Source: Dehalococcoidales bacterium (GTDB taxonomy: Bacteria > Chloroflexota > Dehalococcoidia > Dehalococcoidales > JAQTVP01). Taken from it: a stretch of DNA of 7,261 bases. Below are positions 1 to 6,133 of this stretch, piece by piece. The first letter of the stretch is position 1, and every line of letters begins with the position of its first letter. Made by a program: the position numbers and the translations under genes. The DNA is taken from contig JAQTVP010000079.1 of assembly GCA_028707015.1 (NCBI GenBank), forward strand, positions 1 to 7,261, in the 5' to 3' direction. A model generated the notes under the pieces. It was not told where the DNA came from and did no database searches. It worked only from the letters and a program-made list of their open reading frames with translations.

Positions 1-1103
1 AAGCCCCGGTCCCGGGCAAATCGGTGGTTGGTGTAGAAGTTCCTAATGTAACTTCAAGTGCTGTCAGCCTGCGGGGAGTGATTGAAACCAGTGCCTTTCA
101 GAAAATAGAAACAAAAGCTAAATTGTCCTTAGCATTAGGCAAGGGGGCTGGTGGAGAGGTAATAGCCGGAGATTTATCACGTATGCCTCATCTGCTTATT
201 GCTGGAGCTACCGGTAGTGGCAAGACAGTTTGTCTAAATACTATTGTGTGTTGTCTATTAATGTATAACACACCCAGCGATGTCAAACTTATTATGATTG
301 ACCCGAAGCGGGTGGAACTGACACCTTATAACACCATACCCCACCTGGCTACCCCGGTAATTGTGGATACTAATAAGGCAGTTGGTACGCTAAGATGGCT
401 TAATCAGGAAATGGATAGACGCTATAAAGTTATAGCTGAGGAAGGTGCCAGAAACATTGCCGCTTACAATAAAAATAAGCAGGGTGGAGAAAAACTTCCC
501 TATATAGTATTAATAATTGATGAACTGGCTGATTTAATGATGGCTGGCTTTGATGAAGTAGAGCATATATTATGCCGTCTGGCTCAGCTGGCCCGTGCTA
601 TTGGAATACATCTTATTGTAGCAACGCAACGTCCTTCGGTAGATGTAGTAACCGGTTTGATTAAGGCAAATTTTCCTACTCGTATCAGCTTTGCGGTTAC
701 TTCACAGGTGGATTCACGCACTATTCTTGATAGCGTGGGTGCGGAAAAACTGCTGGGTAAGGGTGATATGCTTTATATGCCTACCGAAGCGGGTAAACCT
801 ACGCGTCTGCAGGGATGTATGGTTTCCGATGCCGAAATAGAGCGGCTAGTATATTTCTGGGGAAGTCAGCATAATGAAGATGCCACTTCACTTAAAATAG
901 ATGACCTCATTAAGCCGGTAATTCCTGAGAAAAAAACAGATTATCCTGATGATCCGCTTCTGGAACAAGCCCGTCAACTGATAGAGGAGCATGGTCATAT
1001 TTCTACTTCTTATCTACAACGAAAGCTGCGTATCGGTTACCCCAGGGCTGCTCGTATTATGGAACAGATAGAAGAAGAGGAAGAAAAAGAAGAGGAATAT
1101 TAA
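1..1103 (+). CDS. ftsK: FtsK/SpoIIIE-type DNA translocase, 3' part (5' end outside window)
   Basis: ATP-driven double-stranded DNA pump that clears chromosome ends through the division septum and, in many bacteria, activates XerCD recombination at dif. The reading frame is open to the left edge: codons from base 3 give APVPGKS before the first in-window GTG at 24, matching the conserved segment just before the motor, so the true start and the N-terminal membrane domain lie upstream. Counting from the GTG at 24, Walker A is GATGSGKT (61-68), Walker B is IVLIIDELADL (161-171) and ATQRPSVDVVTG (200-211) is a conserved motor motif. The C-terminal winged-helix gamma domain, which reads polar DNA signals in this family, spans about 310-350 and contains RIGYPRAARIMEQIE. 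The protein then ends in an acidic run (about 350-358) in place of the usual GIVGP...SKPR-like end of the domain. Identification is very sure; ftsK versus spoIIIE naming cannot be decided here. Confidence 0.96.
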   Translation, partial: APVPGKSVVGVEVPNVTSSAVSLRGVIETSAFQKIETKAKLSLALGKGAGGEVIAGDLSRMPHLLIAGATGSGKTVCLNTIVCCLLMYNTPSDVKLIMIDPKRVELTPYNTIPHLATPVIVDTNKAVGTLRWLNQEMDRRYKVIAEEGARNIAAYNKNKQGGEKLPYIVLIIDELADLMMAGFDEVEHILCRLAQLARAIGIHLIVATQRPSVDVVTGLIKANFPTRISFAVTSQVDSRTILDSVGAEKLLGKGDMLYMPTEAGKPTRLQGCMVSDAEIERLVYFWGSQHNEDATSLKIDDLIKPVIPEKKTDYPDDPLLEQARQLIEEHGHISTSYLQRKLRIGYPRAARIMEQIEEEEEKEEEY

Positions 1104-1140
1104 ATCTGGCACCACTTATTTTTTAAAATGGTGACTGATT
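1103..1140. repeat. Imperfect inverted repeat just after ftsK
   Basis: Bases 1103-1114 and 1129-1140 can pair at 10 of 12 positions (mismatches at 1107/1136 and 1109/1134), around a 14-base AT-rich loop. The inner arms are CACCA and TGGTG. The repeat begins in the last base of the ftsK stop codon and ends 8 bases before the GGAG ribosome binding site of the following small gene. There is no T-run after the right arm, so it is not a textbook intrinsic terminator. It may reduce read-through or shape the leader of the small gene; this role is inference. Confidence 0.4.
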
Positions 1141-1160
1141 AGGTTGATGGAGATGTGCAG

Positions 1161-1334
1161 ATGTGGAAACATTTAGGCGAGTATCTCTTAGTTCTTATTG
1201 GTGTTATCCTAATGATGGCTTTTGGTATATTATCACCAGTTTTCTGGATGGTGCCTTTATGGGGAGTTGCAATGGGTGTTATTAGCGGTATAGTAATATC
1301 AGCTACGGGGGTCTGGATTATCAAGCGGCGCTAA
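1161..1334 (+). CDS. Small membrane protein with two transmembrane segments (57 aa), unknown function
   Basis: An ATG at 1161 opens a 57-codon frame ending in TAA at 1332-1334. The start is supported by GGAG at 1149-1152, 8 bases upstream; an in-frame TAG at 1140-1142 limits extension, and a GTG at 1155 is the only alternative start. The product begins MWKHLGEY, then has two hydrophobic stretches, about residues 8-28 and 30-54, separated by a short turn around SPVFW, and ends in the basic tail KRR. This is the pattern of a helical hairpin in the cytoplasmic membrane, with the C-terminal basic residues probably inside. It lies 57 bases after ftsK on the same strand and may be co-transcribed with it. 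I do not recognise a family and assign no function. The ribosome binding site and clean two-helix design make a chance frame unlikely. Confidence 0.68.
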   Translation: MWKHLGEYLLVLIGVILMMAFGILSPVFWMVPLWGVAMGVISGIVISATGVWIIKRR

Positions 1335-1373
1335 TCATATCCTAGTTATTCTATTATATTACAATCATTAATT

Positions 1374-1535
1374 TTACCGGTCCTTTTTATTTCTCTTTAG
1401 CCTTTTCATGATAGCATTATTATAAATATCAGCCAGATTTTTCCCGTGCTTGATTATGCGTTCCCGCTTTTTCTGCAGACGCTTCTCTCGCCGTTCCTGT
1501 CTGGTTTTTTCTTCCATATGGTTATCGTTCACCAT
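1374..1535 (-). CDS. Small Lys/Arg-rich protein downstream of uvrB (53 aa), unknown function
   Basis: The frame runs from ATG at 1535-1533 to TAA at 1376-1374. It starts 20 bases after the uvrB stop and is probably the last gene of the operon. GGAG at 1553-1550 is the only visible ribosome binding site, with a rather long 14-base spacer; an in-frame TAA lies four codons upstream, and GTG (1532) or ATG (1517) are alternative starts. The protein is extremely basic: residues 8-29 are almost all charged or polar (EEKTRQERREKRLQKKRERI), suggesting a continuous charged helix, followed by a short mixed segment (NLADIYNNAIM) and a basic tail KRLKRNKKDR. Such composition fits binding to nucleic acid or ribosomes, but that is inference from charge only. 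I recognise no family. Overlap with a chance frame is possible, but there is no competing gene on either strand here. Confidence 0.58.
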   Translation of the reverse strand: MVNDNHMEEKTRQERREKRLQKKRERIIKHGKNLADIYNNAIMKRLKRNKKDR

Positions 1536-1555
1536 GTTAGTTAATTAGTCTCCGT

Positions 1556-3541
1556 TCAAGGTATCAGTATTACCAGTCCTTTTTTTAATTCAATAATACG
1601 GTCGCGCAGCAGTGCTGCTTTTTCAAATTCCAGGTTTCTGGCGGCGGTTTTCATTTGTGATTCCAGTTCTTTAATCAAGCGGGCGATTTCCTCTCTGGCG
1701 GTGGGTGTTTCTGCGGTTACATATTCTCCCTTTGTTTCGGCAACGGCCTGTACTCTATCCGTAATGTCTTTAATAGTTTTCTTTATTCCCTGCGGGGTAA
1801 TGCCATGCTCCTGATTGTAGGTTTCCTGCGTTTGGCGTCGGCGTCTTGTTTCTTCTATCGCCCGGTTCATTGATTTAGTGAGGTTGTCGGCATACATAAT
1901 GACATGCCCTTCTACATGGCGTGAGGCACGTCCCATAGTCTGAATCAGAGATACTTCTGACCTCAAATAGCCTTCCTTGTCCGCGTCCAGTATTGCCACT
2001 AAGCTTACCTCCGGTAAGTCTAGCCCTTCACGGAGCAGATTTATACCAACGACTACATCATAGACACCGAGACGAAAATCACGCAGTATCTCAACCCTTT
2101 CCAGGGTATTGATTTCGGAGTGAAGGTAATGTGTTTTTATCCCCAGTTCTATTAAGTAATCTGCCAACTCTTCTGCCATACGTTTGGTGAGGGTGGTTAC
2201 CAGGCAGCGTTCCCCTTTATCGACTCTCACTTTAATCTGGTCAAGAAGGTCATCAATCTGTCCTTTGGTAGGTTTAATCTCAATGGTGGGTTCAAGTAAT
2301 CCGGTGGGGCGTACCATTTGTTCAACCACTTGCTGACTATGCTCGTGTTCATAGTCTGCCGGTGTTGCCGAGGTATATATAACCTGGCTGATGTGCTGCT
2401 CAAATTCGGTGAAATTGAGCGGGCGGTTATCCAGTGCCGAGGGCAGGCGGAAACCATAGTCCACCAGGGTTTGCTTGCGAGAACGGTCGCCGTTGTACAT
2501 TCCCCGTATCTGGGGGATAGACATGTGCGATTCATCGATTAGCATAAGGAAATCTTTAGGAAAGTAATCAATCAGCGTCCAGGGCGAGCTGCCCGCAGAG
2601 CGTCCGGCGAGGTGGCGTGAGTAATTTTCCACGCCGGAGCAGTAGCCGGCCTCACGCAGCATTTCAATGTCATAATTGGTGCGGGCATCAAGACGGGCGG
2701 CTTCCAGTATTTTGCCCTGTTCTTTCAGCTCGCTTAGCCTTTCGGCGAGTTCCAGTTTAATATTTTCAATCGCCTGCATCATTTTATCGTGAGAAGTGAC
2801 GAAGTGCTTGGCGGGATAGATGTCTATTGAGTCAAGGTTAGCCATTATCTCGCCGGTGAGCGGGTCTATCTGGACAATGCGCTCAATCTCATCACCGAAG
2901 AACTCAATGCGGAGTGCCAGCTCTTCGTAGGCGGGCAGTATTTCCAAAGTGTCCCCGCGGATGCGGAACTTGCCCCGGCTGAAATCAATATCATTCCGTT
3001 CGTACTGCATGTCTATCAGCTGACGGACAACTTTTTCCCGGCGATAGGTCTTGTTTTGTTCCAGGGTGCAGACGAAACTGCGGTATTCTTCCGGCTCGCC
3101 CAGTCCGTATATGCAGGATACCGAGGCGACGATGACCACGTCCTTGCGTTCAAAGAGGGCGCGGGTAGCGGCGTGGCGCAGCTTGTCAATCTCCTCGTTG
3201 ATGTCTGATTCTTTTTCGATGTAGGTATCGGTGCGGGGAACATAGGCTTCGGGCTGGTAGTAGTCATAGTAGCTGACAAAGTATTCCACAGCGTTTTCCG
3301 GGAAAAACTCCTTGAACTCGCTGTAGAGCTGTGCCGCCAGCGTTTTATTGTGGCTGATAACCAGCGTGGGCTTGTTCACCTGCTCAATGACATTCGCCAT
3401 GGTGAAGGTCTTGCCGCTGCCGGTAACGCCGAGCAGTGTCTGGTGCTTCATGCCGCTGTTCAAGCCGGCTACCAGCTTGTCTACTGCCTGCGGCTGGTCT
3501 CCCATCATCCCGAAATCCGATACTATTTTAAAATTATGCAT
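1556..3541 (-). CDS. uvrB: Excinuclease ABC subunit B (UvrB)
   Basis: Damage-verifying helicase of nucleotide excision repair: UvrA loads it at a lesion, it probes the strand with a beta-hairpin, and it recruits UvrC for incision. At 661 residues it is full length for the family. Visible elements: N-terminal FKIVSDF...GDQPQAV; Walker A GVTGSGKT (38-45); beta-hairpin region YYDYYQPEAYVP (91-102); helicase motif II LMLIDESH (332-339); SATPADYE (391-398); motif VI QTMGRASRH (534-542); and the C-terminal UVR coiled-coil motif (about 618-655), the UvrC-contacting part, with NLEFEKAALLRDRI. Motif VI differs slightly from the usual QTIGRAARN. ATG at 3541 gives the canonical N-terminus. It starts 6 bases after the stop of the Mrr-like gene and has no good ribosome binding site, so translation is probably coupled to that gene. 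G+C is markedly higher in the 5' half than in the 3' half. Confidence 0.98.
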   Translation of the reverse strand: MHNFKIVSDFGMMGDQPQAVDKLVAGLNSGMKHQTLLGVTGSGKTFTMANVIEQVNKPTLVISHNKTLAAQLYSEFKEFFPENAVEYFVSYYDYYQPEAYVPRTDTYIEKESDINEEIDKLRHAATRALFERKDVVIVASVSCIYGLGEPEEYRSFVCTLEQNKTYRREKVVRQLIDMQYERNDIDFSRGKFRIRGDTLEILPAYEELALRIEFFGDEIERIVQIDPLTGEIMANLDSIDIYPAKHFVTSHDKMMQAIENIKLELAERLSELKEQGKILEAARLDARTNYDIEMLREAGYCSGVENYSRHLAGRSAGSSPWTLIDYFPKDFLMLIDESHMSIPQIRGMYNGDRSRKQTLVDYGFRLPSALDNRPLNFTEFEQHISQVIYTSATPADYEHEHSQQVVEQMVRPTGLLEPTIEIKPTKGQIDDLLDQIKVRVDKGERCLVTTLTKRMAEELADYLIELGIKTHYLHSEINTLERVEILRDFRLGVYDVVVGINLLREGLDLPEVSLVAILDADKEGYLRSEVSLIQTMGRASRHVEGHVIMYADNLTKSMNRAIEETRRRRQTQETYNQEHGITPQGIKKTIKDITDRVQAVAETKGEYVTAETPTAREEIARLIKELESQMKTAARNLEFEKAALLRDRIIELKKGLVILIP

Positions 3542-3547
3542 TTTGGT

Positions 3548-4453
3548 TTATTGCTCTACAAAGTAATCTAAATCTATCTTTTTAGTTTCATACAAAGCGC
3601 TGGAACTGACGCCAATATTATGGTCAATCATAAGCTGCGTAAGTTGTTCTCCGTCAATTAGTATTATTTTATTCTCAATACTATCAGCAAAATCTCTTGC
3701 AGATTTAGAATAGTTGGAAGTAGTTATAAATATACCCTTTTTTGCACGTTTGCCTTGTAATGCTCCAGTAAATTTTTGTATTTCTGGTCGACTAACAACA
3801 TTTCCCCATTTTTTAGCCTGTATGTATATGATATCTAATCCTAGAGGGTCTTCTTTAATGATACCGTCTATTCCTTCGTCTCCAGATTTACCGATTGCCT
3901 CTCCAGCGTCCTTCCGATTACCTCCGTACCCCATTTTGACTAGCATATCAACAACAATATTTTCAAATAAGGTTGGAGTGTTATTCTTGATTTGTTGGAG
4001 AAGTTCGTTGACTAGTTCGATTCTAAGGTTTTGGTAGGCATTTTCTAATATCTCATCAGTAGTTTCTTCTTGAGTAACTGTATTTATATTCAACTTTGAT
4101 TTTAGGCGAGTATATGCTTTAAAATCTCTAAATTCCTTGAATTTTTGTAGATAACTATTGTCTATTTTTTCAATAGGTGATTTTAAGCAAGTAATGCCCC
4201 TTTCAGTTATGCGAAAGTAACCGCGTCGAGTCGATTCAATTAATCCAGCTTTTTTCAAATAAGTACGTGCCCACCCCACTCTGTTATTAAATATTGCTTG
4301 ATGTCCACTCGGTAATAGTTCTCGTTTTTCCTCTTGGGTGAGGTGAAAGTGTATAGCTAGAGAATCTATTGTTTCTCTTAGAGGATGTTCTAATTTATCG
4401 CTAATATATTTGAGTAAGGGTAGCATTATTGTTTCATAATCTGGAATTGCCAT
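3548..4453 (-). CDS. Mrr-like restriction endonuclease (probable type IV, modification-dependent)
   Basis: Probable defence nuclease of 301 residues. The N-terminal part (about 1-95) matches the Mrr N-terminal winged-helix region: a helical start MAIPDYETIMLPLLKYI, then NNRVGWARTYLKKAGLIESTRRGYFRIT, an arrangement used for DNA binding. The C-terminal part (about 160-285) is the Mrr catalytic fold: FENIVVDMLVKMGYGG with E164, GDEGIDGII with D196, and IQAKKW with Q212 and K214, forming the D...QxK variant of the PD-(D/E)xK site; all key residues are present. Family members such as E. coli Mrr cut DNA carrying foreign methylation and need no partner methylase; none is seen here. The start has AGGAG (4466-4462) 8 bases upstream. 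It is markedly AT-rich (for example 17 G+C in 60 at both 3661-3720 and 4141-4200), unlike its neighbours, which suggests horizontal acquisition into a repair operon. Exact target is unknown. Confidence 0.9.
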   Translation of the reverse strand: MAIPDYETIMLPLLKYISDKLEHPLRETIDSLAIHFHLTQEEKRELLPSGHQAIFNNRVGWARTYLKKAGLIESTRRGYFRITERGITCLKSPIEKIDNSYLQKFKEFRDFKAYTRLKSKLNINTVTQEETTDEILENAYQNLRIELVNELLQQIKNNTPTLFENIVVDMLVKMGYGGNRKDAGEAIGKSGDEGIDGIIKEDPLGLDIIYIQAKKWGNVVSRPEIQKFTGALQGKRAKKGIFITTSNYSKSARDFADSIENKIILIDGEQLTQLMIDHNIGVSSSALYETKKIDLDYFVEQ

Positions 4454-4471
4454 TTCTTAATCTCCTGCTTT

Positions 4472-4960
4472 TTACTCCTCAACACTCTCTCTCGTATCAA
4501 TCTCCTCGGGGAAGCCTATCTTGCTGACGGATAGCGGCACGTAATTCACCAGCTTGCACTCAATCAGGTCTTTTAGCTCTCTTTCCGCCTTGGAGAGGCT
4601 GGCTCGGCCCGTTTTTACCTCAATAAAGTCTATGCCCTCACCGTACTTCACCCCGATAAAATCCACCGGCTCACCCAGATAAAAGAGGCGGTCATACTGC
4701 GTCAGCTCAAAGGTTGCCAGCAGTTCATTCAGCTTGCCGGTGCGCTGCCCCAGACTGCGCGTGATAGATTCCAGTACGTCATGGGGTAAATCCTCCAGTG
4801 TCTCCTGAATCTCCTTCACCGAAGCGGCGGAAGCCAGGGCAAACCTTAGCTTATTCTCCAGCTCATTGATATCCGGCATATCCACTTTTCTGGTGCGGAA
4901 AAGCAGAACCATTACTATTGCCAGTAAAACAAGGATCATTATACTCAGGAATATTTCCAC
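4472..4960 (-). CDS. Membrane-anchored endonuclease related to archaeal Holliday junction resolvase
   Basis: A 162-residue protein with an N-terminal membrane segment (about 4-21, IFLSIMILVLLAIVMVLLF) followed by basic RTRK, implying a cytoplasmic C-terminal body anchored in the inner membrane. A helical linker (about 30-85) leads to a compact nuclease-like core: YLGEPVDFIGV with D100, IDFIEVKTG with E114 and K116, then LSKAERELKDLI. This D...ExK spacing and the GEPVDFI / FIEVKTG motifs match, from memory, the Pfam family of endonucleases related to archaeal Holliday junction resolvase (Endonuc_Holl). Activity is inferred from family and motif only. The start is GTG (4960-4958) with AGGAG 6 bases upstream; a good site and the hydrophobic start both support it. 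It begins 14 bases after ruvA, where many bacteria have ruvB, so a role with RuvA/RuvC at junctions is plausible but unproven. Confidence 0.82.
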   Translation of the reverse strand: MEIFLSIMILVLLAIVMVLLFRTRKVDMPDINELENKLRFALASAASVKEIQETLEDLPHDVLESITRSLGQRTGKLNELLATFELTQYDRLFYLGEPVDFIGVKYGEGIDFIEVKTGRASLSKAERELKDLIECKLVNYVPLSVSKIGFPEEIDTRESVEE

Positions 4961-4974
4961 AATACTCTCCTTTT

Positions 4975-5559
4975 TTATCTGGTAGCGAAATAAGTCAGTG
5001 CCAGCTTTATCTTATCCTCAAGGCTCATTGTTGAACCTGGCGGCAGGCCGGCTACGGCATGGGTGGCTTCGGCAACCGAGTAGCCCAGAGAGGTAAGGGC
5101 GGCCAGCACCTCGGTATTTTCACCAGTAATTTGCGCTGCCTCTGTGCTTACCCAGCCCGTACCGAGTTTATCTTTAAGCTCCAGTATCAGGCGGTTTGCC
5201 ATTTTCTTGCCTATTCCCGGAATTTCGGTCAACAGTTCAACACTGCCGCCGATAATTGCGGTTATCAAACCCTCAATAGGCATGGCGGAAAGCATCGCCA
5301 GCGCCAAACGGGGACCCAGCCCGCTCACGCTGATTAAACTCTGGAATAGTCTTAACTCATCGGCATCGGTAAAGCCGTAGAGAGAAGCATTATCCTCACG
5401 CAGGTGAAAATAGGTATGCAGTTTTACCTCTGTACCCATAGCTCCCAATGTGCTTAGGGTAGAGGTAGGCAAATATACTCGGAAGCCGATGCCGTTAACA
5501 TTAATTATTGCCCAATCAGTGCTCAGTGCTTCTAATTTTCCGTACAGACTGGCTATCAT
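4975..5559 (-). CDS. ruvA: Holliday junction branch migration protein RuvA
   Basis: RuvA forms tetramers that hold a four-way Holliday junction open and square, and recruits the RuvB motor and the RuvC resolvase. The 194 residues show all three domains: the OB-fold (about 1-63, beginning MIASLYGKLE and ending ASLYGF) with the acidic pin residues E55 and D56 at the same numbers as in E. coli; two helix-hairpin-helix motifs, LISVSGLGPRLALAMLS (75-91) and LLTEIPGIGKKMANRLI (109-125); and after a linker the small RuvB-contacting domain (about 147-194). ATG at 5559 is preceded by AGGAG 5 bases upstream. The gene starts 10 bases after ruvC, and its ribosome binding site follows the ruvC stop codon almost directly, so the two are co-translated. 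The intact domain III implies that a RuvB exists elsewhere in the genome. Confidence 0.97.
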   Translation of the reverse strand: MIASLYGKLEALSTDWAIINVNGIGFRVYLPTSTLSTLGAMGTEVKLHTYFHLREDNASLYGFTDADELRLFQSLISVSGLGPRLALAMLSAMPIEGLITAIIGGSVELLTEIPGIGKKMANRLILELKDKLGTGWVSTEAAQITGENTEVLAALTSLGYSVAEATHAVAGLPPGSTMSLEDKIKLALTYFATR

Positions 5560-5569
5560 ACGCTCTCCT

Positions 5570-6067
5570 TTACTGATTTCCGGATAATAGATTATCTAAG
5601 TGTATCTCACGCAGGTGGCAGAGCGCTACTGCCAGCGCATCAGCGGCATCATTCGGTTGAGGGATTTCAGATAAATTAAGCTGAAGACGGACCATTTCCT
5701 GAATTTGCTCTTTAGAGCTTGCTCCGTAATTAGCCACCCGCTGCTTTATCTGGCTGGGAGTATATTCCGCTGCTGCAATACCATTGTTGGCGGCAGCCAG
5801 TATGGCTATTGCCTGGGCGCGGCCAATAGCTAGCGCCGATTTGGCGTTCTTGGCGACAAAAGGCTGTTCCACGGCAACAGCATCGGGTTTATGGCGTAAA
5901 ATGATTTCCGAAAGTTTTTGGTACAGGAAACTCAAACACTCTCCGATGGGTGCGTGTAGAGAATTTGTTAAAGCACCATAATCAACCAGGATTGCCTCGT
6001 CCCCACTGCTCTCGATAACTCCATATCCCATTGATCTTGTGCCGGGGTCAATGCCTAAAATTATCAC
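5570..6067 (-). CDS. ruvC: Crossover junction endodeoxyribonuclease RuvC
   Basis: RuvC is the dimeric, metal-dependent nuclease that resolves Holliday junctions by paired symmetrical nicks. The 165-residue protein has the RNase H-like fold with the full acidic site: D7 in MIILGIDPGTRSMGYGVI, E67 in VAVEQPF, and D140 and D143 in PNDAADALAVALCH. The DNA-contacting stretch VAKNAKSALAIGRAQ (71-85) is also typical. The start is GTG at 6067-6065, fixed by the conserved N-terminus and by an in-frame TAG three codons upstream; the ribosome binding site is weak (AGAG). A 66-base gap holding an inverted repeat separates it from yebC, the widest gap in the operon, so ruvC expression could be modulated there. 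Length and motifs are normal for the family. Confidence 0.97.
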   Translation of the reverse strand: MIILGIDPGTRSMGYGVIESSGDEAILVDYGALTNSLHAPIGECLSFLYQKLSEIILRHKPDAVAVEQPFVAKNAKSALAIGRAQAIAILAAANNGIAAAEYTPSQIKQRVANYGASSKEQIQEMVRLQLNLSEIPQPNDAADALAVALCHLREIHLDNLLSGNQ

Positions 6068-6083
6068 GACACTCTAATATTCA

Positions 6084-6119
6084 AGCCGCCTGTTATTTTA
6101 TCAAGAATAAAGGGGGGCT
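6084..6119. repeat. Long imperfect inverted repeat between yebC and ruvC
   Basis: AGCCGCC (6084-6090) pairs with the sequence at 6113-6119 apart from one G/G mismatch, and TTATT (6093-6097) pairs with AATAA (6106-6110), leaving a loop near 6099-6104. On the plus strand, two additional G-T pairs would strengthen it; on the minus strand, which is the transcribed one, these become mismatches, leaving blocks of 4, 2 and 5 pairs. It ends 16 bases before the ruvC start. There is no T-run after it in the transcribed direction, so it is not a standard terminator; a leader structure affecting ruvC or an RNA processing site is possible. Confidence 0.4.
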
Positions 6120-6133
6120 GGTTGTCCGAAAAT

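Noticed and set aside
1139..1324. Minus-strand open frame opposite the small membrane protein gene
   Set aside because: It is rich in Pro, Thr and Ile in a way typical of an antisense frame, while the opposite strand has a ribosome binding site and a coherent two-helix protein.
2227..2542. Open frames on both strands inside uvrB
   Set aside because: They lie wholly within the conserved uvrB coding sequence in other frames, with no ribosome binding site or recognisable motif.
3016..3571. Further open frames overlapping the uvrB 5' part
   Set aside because: Shadows of the G+C-rich uvrB codons; translations show no family features and overlap conserved helicase sequence.
3714..4037. Plus-strand 107-codon frame opposite the Mrr-like gene
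   Set aside because: It is antisense to the conserved catalytic domain and its translation resembles no known protein.
3541..4475. Direct repeats or attachment-like sites flanking the Mrr-like gene
   Set aside because: Only short chance matches such as CATTT, which are the start codons read on the other strand, were found at the two borders.
5059..5981. Plus-strand frames opposite ruvA and ruvC
   Set aside because: Antisense shadows of well-conserved genes.
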